Origin: an uncultured Maribacter sp.
GTDB taxonomy: Bacteria; Bacteroidota; Bacteroidia; Flavobacteriales; Flavobacteriaceae
Direction: 5' to 3'
Assembly: GCF_947500985.1 (NCBI RefSeq)
Contig: NZ_CANMTX010000005.1
Coordinates: 62,001 to 126,000 of the forward strand
Length of the DNA stretch: 64,000 bases
The notes under the pieces are model-generated. The model had not been told where the DNA came from, searched no databases, and was given only the letters and a program-made list of their open reading frames with translations. Numbering within the stretch: position 1 is the first letter of the stretch; every line of letters starts with the position of its first letter. Positions 37,739 through 46,228 of this stretch are shown one piece after another. The translations under genes and the position numbers were made by a program.

Positions 37739-38431
37739 ATGGAAAAAATTATACAAATAACATCTGGTAGAGGTCCAGTAGAATGTGGCTGGGTAGTTGC
37801 CCAAGTACTTAAACGATTTTTGGAAGAAACCAAGATGAAAGGGCTAAAACATATCATAATACACCGAGAAAAAGGAAACCAAAATGGAACAGTTCAATCG
37901 GTGACTATTCGCTTGGCAGGAGAAAACCTTGAAGCCTTTTTAGCAACTTGGTTGGGAACCATTCAATGGATTGGTATCTCTACATTTCGAAAATACCATA
38001 AAAGAAAAAACTGGTTTATTGGAGTTTTTGAATTGAAGCAAATGGAAAACATGAATGTAAATGATAATGACATTTCTTTTCAAACTATGCGAAGTACGGG
38101 TCCTGGTGGTCAAAATGTAAATAAAGTAAACTCTGCGGTAAGAGCAATTCACAACCTTACTGGGGTTCAAGTAGTTACTATGGATAGCCGCTCACAACAC
38201 CAAAATAAAAAAATAGCAATTTCTAGATTGAAAGAAAAAGTAAACGAAGTTAATCTAGAGCAGTTAAAAATCAGGATGACAGATGAATGGGAGAATCATA
38301 TGAATCTTCAACGAGGAAACCCTATTCGGGTTTTTAAGGGAAAAGATTTTAAATATCAAAAAGAGAATAAAAGCTTTAAGCCAAAACGGCAAAAGCTAAA
38401 AAACGATTTAAAACAACAAAAATGGGACTAA
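37739..38431 (+). CDS. prfH: Peptide chain release factor homologue PrfH
   Basis: A 230-residue release-factor-like protein. The peptidyl-tRNA hydrolysis motif GGQ appears in RSTGPGGQNVNKVNSAVRA (about residues 118-136), with the usual basic C-terminus (QKENKSFKPKRQKLKN). PrfH lacks the stop-codon-decoding region of RF1/RF2 and acts on ribosomes damaged in the decoding centre, working with RtcB. It lies downstream of rtcB2 in the same direction and overlaps the TPR gene by 10 bases. Confidence 0.9.
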   Translation: MEKIIQITSGRGPVECGWVVAQVLKRFLEETKMKGLKHIIIHREKGNQNGTVQSVTIRLAGENLEAFLATWLGTIQWIGISTFRKYHKRKNWFIGVFELKQMENMNVNDNDISFQTMRSTGPGGQNVNKVNSAVRAIHNLTGVQVVTMDSRSQHQNKKIAISRLKEKVNEVNLEQLKIRMTDEWENHMNLQRGNPIRVFKGKDFKYQKENKSFKPKRQKLKNDLKQQKWD

Positions 38432-38950
38432 CAATAACAGACACCTATTACTTAAAGGCAAAGGCGGCATCTGATTACGATTGGGACGAAGTTTGTGAAT
38501 CACTAAATTATGCCTTGTCTTATGATGAAAACCACTGCGCAGCACTTTGTCTTTTAGGTAAAGTATATGGCGCAAACTTAAACCAATATGAAAAAGCCTT
38601 TTATTGCTTTGACAGAGTCATTGCAATTGATAGCCACTATCTGGGTGTTTATCCACTTTACGTTAAGTACTTAATTTGGGCTGATGAAATTGAAAGAGCA
38701 AATAAACTAATTGCTTTTTCCCTTACTTTAAAAGGGATATCAAAAGGAAATATATTTTGGCTTTCAGGCGTATGCGTTAGAAACTAAGGAAGCTTACAAA
38801 GATGCTCTGAAGTATCTTAAAAAAGCTAAAAAGCATTCATACAATGACGACTACTTCTCTTTTATAGAGAATGAAGAAAAAAGAATTAAAAAAAAGTTGA
38901 AATTGGATAAGCCCAAAGTAAAAAAGAAGAGAAAAAAGATAGATAAGTAA
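38422..38950 (+). pseudogene. TPR protein, frameshifted near its middle
   Basis: A small tetratricopeptide-like protein whose ATG overlaps the prfH stop. The first frame (38422-38787) holds TPR-like helices (ALSYDENHCAALCLLGKVYG, NQYEKAFYCFDRVIAID). After KGNIFWL the frame changes at about 38762-38764, where removal of one T restores QAYALETKEAYKDALKYLKK and a Lys-rich end (KVKKKRKKIDK) stopping at 38950. The combined length is about 175 residues. It is probably the third partner of the rtcB2-prfH unit. Mutation and sequence error are both possible. Confidence 0.7.
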
Positions 38951-38975
38951 AACCTACTACTAAACCCTTATTATA

Positions 38976-39014
38976 AATATCAAAATGAAAACAAATAATT
39001 TTCATTTTGATATT
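38976..39014. terminator. Strong bidirectional terminator ending the repair locus
   Basis: AATATCAAAATGAAAA (38976-38991) pairs perfectly over 16 bases with TTTTCATTTTGATATT (38999-39014) around a 7-base loop, followed by more T. It separates the repair operon from the convergent GH5 gene. Confidence 0.85.
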
Positions 39015-39040
39015 TTTTATTCAATTAGTTTAATCATCTA

Positions 39041-40195
39041 TCACTTCGTAGCGTTGACAATAGCATCTGCAATTTCGGGGTAAACCCATTCGAGGGTATT
39101 TCTATTGAAGATGCCGAATTCATCGGCATTGCCGTTATCCCACCAAATGGGACAAATACCGCGTTCAGCACATAACTCAGCATAATATTCGGCATGAGCC
39201 AAACGATCCGCTTCATTGTTTGCAAATGTAGAACCCCATTCACCCATTACTACTGCCCTACTATCATTCTCAAACTTATCTTGAATTGTATTAAACTCTT
39301 CAGTTAGCTCTGCTTTATCAGCATCTGTACCCCAAGTTGGGTCAGTTCCTGCTAAAGAGAATAAATATGGGGAATAACTATGAATTGATGCTATTACATT
39401 TTCATCATTATTAGGTACTTGATAATCTTCTAGTACGTTTTTGCCAGTGCCTGCGGCATAAGTAGAAACCATAATTTTTCGGATTGCATTGTTGCCTTCC
39501 GTAGCACGGATTGCATCAACACTTACTTGGTGATATTGATTTACAACATCTCTACCTTCGGCAGTGCCACCTTCCCATTCTTCAGGAGACCCTTCGTGGC
39601 GAGGCTCATTTAAAGTTTCAAAGATTACATAATCTCCATAAGGTTTAAACCTATTAGCTATTTGTGTCCATGTTTTTATTAATCGATCTTTTACTGCCGT
39701 TGCATTTTCATACGTAGGTATGATCCACTCATCATCATGATGAACATTGATGATAACATACATGTCATTATTTAAAGCATAATTTGCAATATCTTCTACC
39801 CTATCTAACCAGTCAGATTCTAAAATATAATCTGGTGCTGCGCCTGTATGAAACCTCCAAGTAACTGGTAATCTTAAAGTTTTAAATCCTTTTTCAGAAA
39901 TCGCATCAATCATTGCCTTGGTTGTAAAGGGATTTCCCCATGCTGTCTTATCTACATCTTCAGTATCTAAAGTATTACCCAAGTTCCAACCAGAACCCAT
40001 GTCCAACACAAATTCTTTGGGCGATATATCTCGCATATCACCATTAATAACTTCATTTGGTATAACATTATTTTCAGGTGTTTCTACGCTGTCTGTACCT
40101 TCTGAAGTACTATTATTTACTTGATTTTCTGAACTAGAGCATCCTATTAAAATAGTAATACTTAAAAGAAATAAAAACGGGGAAAAATTTTTCAT
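39041..40195 (-). CDS. Glycoside hydrolase family 5 endoglycosidase, lipoprotein
   Basis: A 384-residue GH5 (cellulase-type) enzyme that cleaves beta-linked polysaccharides with retention. The lipobox ILIGCSS gives an outer-membrane lipoprotein, followed by a Ser/Thr/Asn linker (~22-60). The TIM barrel shows GWNLGNTLD and FKTLRLPVTW, with the acid/base Glu in FETLNEPRHEG and the nucleophile Glu in VVMGEWGS. The substrate is probably a beta-glucan, xyloglucan or xylan, given the xylose genes nearby (inference). No SusCD pair is present in the window. Confidence 0.92.
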   Translation of the reverse strand: MKNFSPFLFLLSITILIGCSSSENQVNNSTSEGTDSVETPENNVIPNEVINGDMRDISPKEFVLDMGSGWNLGNTLDTEDVDKTAWGNPFTTKAMIDAISEKGFKTLRLPVTWRFHTGAAPDYILESDWLDRVEDIANYALNNDMYVIINVHHDDEWIIPTYENATAVKDRLIKTWTQIANRFKPYGDYVIFETLNEPRHEGSPEEWEGGTAEGRDVVNQYHQVSVDAIRATEGNNAIRKIMVSTYAAGTGKNVLEDYQVPNNDENVIASIHSYSPYLFSLAGTDPTWGTDADKAELTEEFNTIQDKFENDSRAVVMGEWGSTFANNEADRLAHAEYYAELCAERGICPIWWDNGNADEFGIFNRNTLEWVYPEIADAIVNATK

Positions 40196-40345
40196 TTGTG
40201 CCTACTTTTCCAATGAACAAATCGTGTATGCTTACTACTACTACTACAGTAGTAATTTGTTTATATATCAATGGAATATAAGCAATTAGAAAATAAAATA
40301 CTATTCAAGATAAATACATCCCTTTTAAGGCTTCCTAAACTAAAG

Positions 40346-40645
40346 TAGGATTTACATAATCCTAATAAACCCTCGTTGCAAATGATAAAGTGAAGGCTAA
40401 CGCCTTCTCACTTTTTTTGATTCCAATCACTTACATAAGCAGGACAAAAAAGGATTTACATAATCCTAATGAACCCTTGTTGCAAATAACAAAATAAAGG
40501 CTATCGCCTTTTCATTTTTTGTTTCCAATCGTTTACAAAAACAAGAAAAAAAAGGATTTAAATAATCCTAATGAACACTCATTGCAAATAACAACATGAA
40601 GGCTATCGCCTTTTCATTTTTTGTTTCCAATCGTTTACAAAAACT
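40346..40645. repeat. Three tandem ~103-bp repeats
   Basis: Copies begin at about 40348, 40452 and 40554 (periods 104 and 102). Each has a small dyad GGATT-N5-AATCC (altered to TAAAT in the middle of copy 3), then a TTGCAAAT block, then the hairpin AAGGC-T(A/T)(T/A)C-GCCTT followed by T-rich sequence, which looks like a terminator. Copies 2 and 3 are most alike. They have no spacers and no ORF. They lie between the GH5 gene and tRNA-Pro. Confidence 0.85.
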
Positions 40646-40670
40646 ATGTTTTTGACACTTTTGCAAACAA

Positions 40671-40698
40671 AAAATGAACTGTTCTCACAGTTCATTTT
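40671..40698 (-). terminator. Terminator downstream of tRNA-Pro
   Basis: AAAATGAACTGT (40671-40682) pairs with ACAGTTCATTTT (40687-40698) around TCTC. On the minus strand it lies just after the tRNA 3' end and is followed by a T-run (the A-run left of 40671 on the plus strand). Confidence 0.8.
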
Positions 40699-40707
40699 CT
40701 TATTCAG

Positions 40708-40781
40708 TCGGGATGACAGGATTTGAACCTGCGACCACTCGACCCCCAGCCGAGTGCGCTACCGGACTGCGCTACATCCCG
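40708..40781 (-). tRNA. tRNA-Pro (GGG)
   Basis: 74 bases on the minus strand. The acceptor stem CGGGATG pairs with CATCCCG, discriminator A. The T-arm contains GGTTCAAATCC. The anticodon stem CTCGG/TCGAG (closing G-U) holds the loop CTGGGGG with anticodon GGG. CCA is not encoded. An ORF across this region is spurious. It is followed on its own strand by a clear terminator. Confidence 0.95.
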
Positions 40782-40954
40782 AAATATTAATGGAAGATTA
40801 TCTTCCTTATTTTATATATTTTTAAACTATCTAAGATCCACTGTAGTGCAGTTTATCCTGAGCGTAGTCGAAGGGCTACATCCCGAAAATTCCGATTGCA
40901 AAAATAGAAAAGTTCTGTAAATTAAAATCTATCTTTTCCTAAAACTTAAATTAG
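40782..40954. repeat. Intergenic region with dispersed repeat and copy of tRNA 5' end
   Basis: It contains a perfect dyad GGAAGAT-T-ATCTTCC (40792-40806) and the CTGAGCG(C/T)AGTCGAAG repeat (40854-40873). GCTACATCCCGAAA at 40875-40888 repeats the bases at the tRNA 5' end (40771-40784) in the same orientation. The copy suggests a past rearrangement or integration at the tRNA; no integrase is seen nearby. Confidence 0.55.
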
Positions 40955-41866
40955 TTATCTCAACGAAACTATCCAGTCTATCATTCTATCTCCCCAATCT
41001 TTCAAATGCTCATTATGCAAACCTAATCCGAATCCGTGACCGCCTTTTGGGTAAATATGCATCGTTGCAGAAACCCCTTTATCCTTTACCGCTTTATAGA
41101 ATAACAAGCTATTTTCTACGGGTACTACAGTATCATCTGTAGCATGGAGTAAAAAAGTTGGTGGCGTTTGTTCTGTAACTTGTTTTTCATTCGAAAAATA
41201 ATCAACCATGTCAATCGTTGGGTTCTCGCCTATTAAATTATTCTTCGAACCTTGGTGTGTCATTTCGCCAAATGATATTACAGGATACCCCAATGCCATA
41301 AAATCTGGTCTAGCACTTTCATTATCAATATCATCAACAGCTTTATACACTTTTTCGTTAAAATGTGTTCCTAAGGTCGATGCTAAATGCCCGCCTGCTG
41401 AGAAGCCTATTATTCCTATTTTATCCGACTCAACATTAAATTTTTCTGCAATATTTCTCACCAACCGTATAGCTCTCTGAGCATCTATTAGTGGTACATA
41501 TTTTTTATCTTTTTGAGAAACATCAGAAGGCAAACGATACTTTACCACCACCCCTGCAATTCCCTTACTGTTAAAGAATTTTGCGATATCTGTACCTTCC
41601 CAATCATAGGCAAGTATACCATATCCTCCTCCTGGAAAAATTAAAACTGCTTCTCCTGTTGCATCTCGTTTTGATGGTAAATACACCTCAATAGAAGGGA
41701 CTTGAACTTTGCTAATTCGCAAAATTTCATTTTGTTCATGTACTTCCTTTTCTAAGCTCTTTATCTGGTTAGGAATTTTATCTTTTGGCCATAATTGCAT
41801 AATGGTATCTTGGGCAGCGGCATCACCCATAACAATCAGCATTAATAACAATAGTGTGTTTTTCAT
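40955..41866 (-). CDS. Alpha/beta-hydrolase esterase (acetyl-xylan-esterase-like, BD-FAE type)
   Basis: 303 residues with an N-terminal signal peptide (MKNTLLLLMLIVMGDAAA). The oxyanion-hole motif is PGGGYGIL, the nucleophile elbow is GFSAGG, the acid lies in HATDDTVVP and the histidine in GGHGFG. The family removes acetyl or feruloyl groups from hemicellulose. It acts in the periplasm or outside the cell. Neighbours include GH5, xylose and sugar-oxidation genes, consistent with xylan deacetylation. Confidence 0.88.
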   Translation of the reverse strand: MKNTLLLLMLIVMGDAAAQDTIMQLWPKDKIPNQIKSLEKEVHEQNEILRISKVQVPSIEVYLPSKRDATGEAVLIFPGGGYGILAYDWEGTDIAKFFNSKGIAGVVVKYRLPSDVSQKDKKYVPLIDAQRAIRLVRNIAEKFNVESDKIGIIGFSAGGHLASTLGTHFNEKVYKAVDDIDNESARPDFMALGYPVISFGEMTHQGSKNNLIGENPTIDMVDYFSNEKQVTEQTPPTFLLHATDDTVVPVENSLLFYKAVKDKGVSATMHIYPKGGHGFGLGLHNEHLKDWGDRMIDWIVSLR

Positions 41867-41881
41867 ATTTAGTCTACTAGG

Positions 41882-42622
41882 TTATTCGCAATCCCATTTA
41901 AAGTCGGCTATAGGGTCATGAGATGCTCCTTGTAAATTATAATGCCACCACTCTGTTCTGGTGGACCAAAAGCCATGTTTTTCCATGGTTTCCTTGAGCA
42001 ACTTTCTGTTATCTAAAATTTCCTGAGATAAGTCAAAATTATCGTGATAAGCACGTTTTCCGAAGAAATCAAAATCAGATGGCATTTTTACTTCTTCTCC
42101 ATCTAAAGTAACCAAAGTAATATCGACAGCCCCACCCTTATTGTGAATAGAACCTTTTACCGGGTTGGCTACGTATTGCGGATTAGGGACTATTTTCCAC
42201 ATTTTATATTGTACAGAATTAGGTCTATAGCAATCATAAAATTTTATTTTTACGCCGTGCTTTTTAAATTCTTCATTTGCTTTTAATAATGCCTTTACAG
42301 TTTTTGCCCTGGTATAGCATTCACCACAATCATATACCTGCTCTTTTAAAAAGTTATTATCCGTAGCGTATCTTAAGTCATACGCAAAGCCATCGCTATA
42401 GTCTGCTAATCGAACGAATGTAGTATCTGCAACACCTTCTAAGCTTTTAAATACAGGTTTCTCTACTTTAGGTTCTATTATCGAATCAACCACAATCTGA
42501 CCTAAGGGCTCATGTTCTGCTGTGGTCTCTTTTTTGGAAGTTTCAGTTTTACAGCCAACAAGTGTAATTATATTTAAAAATATAATTGATATCGTCGTTT
42601 CTAAAATTAATGTCTTTTTCAT
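41882..42622 (-). CDS. VanX-like D-Ala-D-Ala dipeptidase, lipoprotein (M15D)
   Basis: 246 residues. The lipobox LVGCK gives a lipoprotein. The M15D zinc motif SxHxxGxAxD is seen as SIHNKGGAVD, and the third ligand in EWWHYN. The DCYRP segment fits the substrate-binding arginine region. It hydrolyses D-Ala-D-Ala-type dipeptides, usually for cell-wall turnover rather than vancomycin resistance when found alone. It ends 15 bases upstream of the esterase gene start, in the same direction. Confidence 0.9.
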   Translation of the reverse strand: MKKTLILETTISIIFLNIITLVGCKTETSKKETTAEHEPLGQIVVDSIIEPKVEKPVFKSLEGVADTTFVRLADYSDGFAYDLRYATDNNFLKEQVYDCGECYTRAKTVKALLKANEEFKKHGVKIKFYDCYRPNSVQYKMWKIVPNPQYVANPVKGSIHNKGGAVDITLVTLDGEEVKMPSDFDFFGKRAYHDNFDLSQEILDNRKLLKETMEKHGFWSTRTEWWHYNLQGASHDPIADFKWDCE

Positions 42623-42761
42623 TTATAATTAGTTATAAGTAAGAAACTTATATTTTTTTGCAAAATCGTTTCATGATAATGAAAGTAAAAATAACACTCT
42701 AAAATTTTATAATAAGCAATTACATAAGAAACCCCATAATCATCAGTTCTAGAGCCACAAA

Positions 42762-42795
42762 AAAACCTCCTATTAAATTAAAAATAGAAGGTTTT
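42762..42795 (-). terminator. Terminator after sugar epimerase gene
   Basis: AAAACCT-C-CTAT (42762-42773) pairs with ATAG-A-AGGTTTT (42784-42795), a 10-base loop and A/T tracts on both sides. It lies just after the stop codon of the minus-strand gene at 42817-43638. Confidence 0.75.
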
Positions 42796-42816
42796 GCATT
42801 CAAGTTGGTTGTTGGT

Positions 42817-43638
42817 TTACTTCAAGGTTTTTAAATACACCAAGCTCTTTGGAACTTGGGTAACGACATTTTTAGATTCATCTTCTATAAACATGTATTC
42901 AATACCTAATTTTTTAGCCTCGGCAACTATGCCAGCAATATCTATTTGTCCAGTTCCTAAGACAACATTGGTATTATCTTCTTCGTGACCTGTATTATTA
43001 CCTTCAATCCCTTTTTCCATATCCTTCAAATGTAAAAGGGTGAATTTCTTCGGATATTTCTTCATCAATGCCAACGGATCTGCACCACCATGTTGCGCCC
43101 AGAACACATCTAATTCAAAAGTAAAGTCTGTTGCATTCTTAGCCATGTAATCGAATAAGGTACCACTTCTATAAGGTCTAAATTCATACCCATGCGGGTG
43201 ATAAGCCAATACGAGTCCGTTTTCTTTCAGCTTCTTACCTGCCTTATTGAAAACTTCTGTAGCATGTTTTGTTTCTTCTAAATCCCATTTATTATCATCG
43301 TGAGGTACCCATGCACACATTACATATTTAGCCCCAAAATCTTTGGCATTTTTTATGACCTTGTCTACATCATTCTCCAAGTCCTCGAACCCAGTACCTA
43401 CACTCACCATCTCTAAATCATTTTCAGCTAGTAAAGCTTTAAAATCTTCCAATGGCATATCATAAGTTTCGCCACCTTCGATTTTGGTTATTCCCCATTC
43501 ATTGATCAACCCTAGAGTGTTAGAAACATCCATTTTAAATTGATTTCTAAGGCTATACAACTGTAAACCTACCTCTTGGGCCTGTGTTAAAAAACCACTA
43601 CCCAAAAGGATAGTGGCAATCATTACTTTTTTTATCAT
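42817..43638 (-). CDS. Sugar phosphate isomerase/epimerase-like TIM barrel, exported
   Basis: 273 residues, xylose-isomerase-like TIM barrel (AP endonuclease 2 superfamily), with an N-terminal signal peptide (MIKKVMIATILLGSGFLTQAQ). Metal-ligand candidates lie in FELDVFWAQHGG, LLHLKDME and MFIEDES. Exported members next to GMC/gluconate-dehydrogenase-3 genes in Bacteroidota are linked to oxidised-sugar (3-keto) metabolism. It is probably cotranscribed with the two genes upstream (11-base gap). Confidence 0.87.
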   Translation of the reverse strand: MIKKVMIATILLGSGFLTQAQEVGLQLYSLRNQFKMDVSNTLGLINEWGITKIEGGETYDMPLEDFKALLAENDLEMVSVGTGFEDLENDVDKVIKNAKDFGAKYVMCAWVPHDDNKWDLEETKHATEVFNKAGKKLKENGLVLAYHPHGYEFRPYRSGTLFDYMAKNATDFTFELDVFWAQHGGADPLALMKKYPKKFTLLHLKDMEKGIEGNNTGHEEDNTNVVLGTGQIDIAGIVAEAKKLGIEYMFIEDESKNVVTQVPKSLVYLKTLK

Positions 43639-43649
43639 CGCTATATCAA

Positions 43650-44375
43650 TTACGTAAGTAAATTTCCTTCATCATCCCATTCAGCCATTACGTTACGCTG
43701 ACTTTGGTCTACACATTTTGCAATCCATTCTGGATCATAAGCGACACCATGTTGATCAAGTACATCTTGGGGTACACCGTCCCACACATTAGGTGAATTT
43801 CCTTTATATCCTAAATCTGCAATACCTACTTTAGAAGTATAATACCCCGTAACGGTTAAGCCACGCATAGTATAGAAAAATTGAATTTCTAATGGTTGCT
43901 CGCTTAAAGGTTTCTCTGTATCATGCCAGCAAATTTCATCGCAAATCTGTTTTTTCTGCTCTAAGGTAGCCGACTTAAATTCAGTACCAAATTCAGTATT
44001 GCTCTTATGATCTAACCACATTAGTCCTCCTAATAGTGTAGGAGCCATTTCTGGAATATCTTTACCCATAAATTCTACTAGCGCTGGCACTTCTGCCTCT
44101 ATAGGACCACCATGTGGCTCTTTTGGAGGAAGTATCACTACGCTTAAAGCTGCAATAGTTTCCATCTCATGCTCGTTGAACAATTGCTCTGCATTTAATT
44201 TTTCTATACGATCCAATTCTTCTGGCGTTCTACCAAAATATTTTTCGCTACTTGCTACAATATCTTGATCTACAGATTCGCCATTTTCAGTCTTACATGA
44301 ATTGAAGACCAGCCCAGAAGTTGCCGCAGCACCACCAAGTATTAAAGTTTGTAAACTCTTTCTTCTATCCATCAT
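43650..44375 (-). CDS. Gluconate 2-dehydrogenase subunit 3 family protein
   Basis: 241 residues. The N-terminus has a twin-arginine-like RRKSLQTLILGGAAATSG with a following Cys (FNSCK), so it is probably exported folded and lipid-anchored. The family is the small subunit needed for export and maturation of the GMC-type catalytic subunit. It begins 1 base after the GMC gene ends, so the two form a complex-encoding pair. Confidence 0.87.
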   Translation of the reverse strand: MMDRRKSLQTLILGGAAATSGLVFNSCKTENGESVDQDIVASSEKYFGRTPEELDRIEKLNAEQLFNEHEMETIAALSVVILPPKEPHGGPIEAEVPALVEFMGKDIPEMAPTLLGGLMWLDHKSNTEFGTEFKSATLEQKKQICDEICWHDTEKPLSEQPLEIQFFYTMRGLTVTGYYTSKVGIADLGYKGNSPNVWDGVPQDVLDQHGVAYDPEWIAKCVDQSQRNVMAEWDDEGNLLT

Positions 44376-44376
44376 C

Positions 44377-46098
44377 CTAAATATTTTGTGCCTTTAATTG
44401 TTCAATGATATAATCTGATGCTCTCCATGAAAGCGCCATAATCGTCCAAGTACAGTTCTTATCTGCTTGAGATACAAAAACCCCTGCATCTACTATAAAT
44501 ACATTGTCTGCATCATGTAACTGCTGAAACTTATTGGTCACCGATGTTTTAGGATCATCTCCCATTCTGGTTGTACCTACCTCGTGAATAATCTCACCTG
44601 GTTTGTTTAATCCGTAATCTTTATCCTTTCCTGGCTTATCACCTAAATAGTGACCACCCATGTTATGAATAATCTCCTCAAAAGTATCTTGCATGTGCTT
44701 CGCCTGATTTACTTCGTATTCTGAATGCTTATAGTTAAACTTCAAAACCGGTATACCAAATTGATCTACTGTTGTAGGGTCGATTTCACAGTAATTATCT
44801 TTGTAAGCGATCGCTTCTCCACGACCACCGAATCCTATAACGGAACCGTAATATTTCTTTACATCATCACGTAAGCTATCTCCATATCCTCCTGATTTTA
44901 ATCCGAAGTATTGGTTCATGGCATTCGGGTCCCAACCAAAACCGTAGTTTGGCTGACCCATACCACCCCAAACTTCTATGTGATATCCTCTGGGGAAATT
45001 TAATTTAGAATTATCGCCCCACCATGGTGAGTAAACGTGCATACCACCTACACCATCTTCATTATAAGATGTCTTTCTGTTCATTAAACCTGGTATTACA
45101 CCCGATGCACTTGATCCTGTTGAATCATGTAAATACCTACCAACAAGGTTACTACTATTACCTAACCCATTAGGGTGTTGCTTACTCTTAGAGTTTAATA
45201 GTATACGTGCAGAACTACATGCAGATGCAGCCAATACTACCACTTTACCTCTAAGTGTATATTCTTTTCTATCTTCTTTGTTGATGTAAGATACACCTGT
45301 TGCTTTACCTTCTTCGTTGGTAAGAACCTCACGTACCATTGAATTCACAAATAATTTCACTTGACCGCCACTCTTTTGAGCCGGAAAGATCAAACAACTA
45401 CCTGCTGAGAAATCGGCGTAAATTTGACATGATCTACCGCATTGTCCGCAATAGAAACAAACGCCACGATCTTCATTAATTCTTTTGGTCAACATTGAAA
45501 GTCTCCCCGGAATTACCGGTATGTTCGACTTCTTTGCCCCGTTGATATAAAACAACTCGTGCAATCTTGGTTTCGGGGGAGGAAGAAAGAATCCGTCAGG
45601 ATCGTTTTCTCTACCTTCATTGGTGCCAAATACACCAATTAACTTGTCTAATTTATCGTAATATGGTTTAACATCTTCGTATCCTATTGGCCAGTCATCG
45701 CCATGACCATCACGGGTTTTTCCTTTAAAATCTTTTGGTCCGAAACGTAAAGAAATACGTCCCCAGTGATTAGTTCGTCCTCCAAGCATTCTTGCTCGCC
45801 ACCATTTAAATTCAGTACCTTCTGCATGTGTATATGGCTCTCCTTCTACTTCCCAATCTCCCCATGACATATCCCATTCACCAAAAGCTCTATCTGTACC
45901 TGCTCCTCTTCTTGGAGAATCATATGGTTGTTTTAATTGCGTCATGGTCTTTGGATCAGCTGGATCAAAAAATGGACCCGCTTCAACAACAGCTACATTT
46001 AAACCTGCATCTGCCAATTGTTTGGTAGCCATACCACCACCAGCTCCTGAACCTACGATGATAACATCAAAGATTTCTGAGGATTCCTTTATCTGCAT
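44377..46098 (-). CDS. GMC-family FAD oxidoreductase
   Basis: 573 residues. The FAD-binding Rossmann motif IIVGSGAGGGMATKQL is at the N-terminus, then the GMC region GGRTNHWGR and the C-terminal VGTTRMGDD and FIVDAGVFVSQADKNCTWT. The cysteine cluster CFYCGQCGRSC (about residue 218) is shared with gluconate/cellobiose-type dehydrogenases of this subgroup. It oxidises a sugar or sugar acid. It has no own signal peptide and is probably co-exported with the Tat-bearing subunit 3. Confidence 0.9.
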   Translation of the reverse strand: MQIKESSEIFDVIIVGSGAGGGMATKQLADAGLNVAVVEAGPFFDPADPKTMTQLKQPYDSPRRGAGTDRAFGEWDMSWGDWEVEGEPYTHAEGTEFKWWRARMLGGRTNHWGRISLRFGPKDFKGKTRDGHGDDWPIGYEDVKPYYDKLDKLIGVFGTNEGRENDPDGFFLPPPKPRLHELFYINGAKKSNIPVIPGRLSMLTKRINEDRGVCFYCGQCGRSCQIYADFSAGSCLIFPAQKSGGQVKLFVNSMVREVLTNEEGKATGVSYINKEDRKEYTLRGKVVVLAASACSSARILLNSKSKQHPNGLGNSSNLVGRYLHDSTGSSASGVIPGLMNRKTSYNEDGVGGMHVYSPWWGDNSKLNFPRGYHIEVWGGMGQPNYGFGWDPNAMNQYFGLKSGGYGDSLRDDVKKYYGSVIGFGGRGEAIAYKDNYCEIDPTTVDQFGIPVLKFNYKHSEYEVNQAKHMQDTFEEIIHNMGGHYLGDKPGKDKDYGLNKPGEIIHEVGTTRMGDDPKTSVTNKFQQLHDADNVFIVDAGVFVSQADKNCTWTIMALSWRASDYIIEQLKAQNI

Positions 46099-46228
46099 AA
46101 TTTGAAATTAGTTATTGATTACAATTTAATTCTTTATTAAAATAAGCACCTTGTTTTTAGCTGAATAACCATCGTTACTGGACGGACGGATATTTTTTAA
46201 GCACAATTGTCCGTTTTGGGAAATTTTA

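Noticed and set aside
40346-40645. CRISPR-like array
   Set aside because: The units are ~103-bp direct repeats of whole sequence with no short constant repeat and variable spacers, and no cas genes are present.
40723-40920. 65-codon plus-strand ORF
   Set aside because: It runs across the antisense of tRNA-Pro and a dispersed repeat; such ORFs are a common artefact of tRNA genes.
41882-42622. Vancomycin-resistance gene
   Set aside because: It is a lone VanX-like lipoprotein with no vanA/vanH partner; cell-wall turnover or dipeptide use is more likely.
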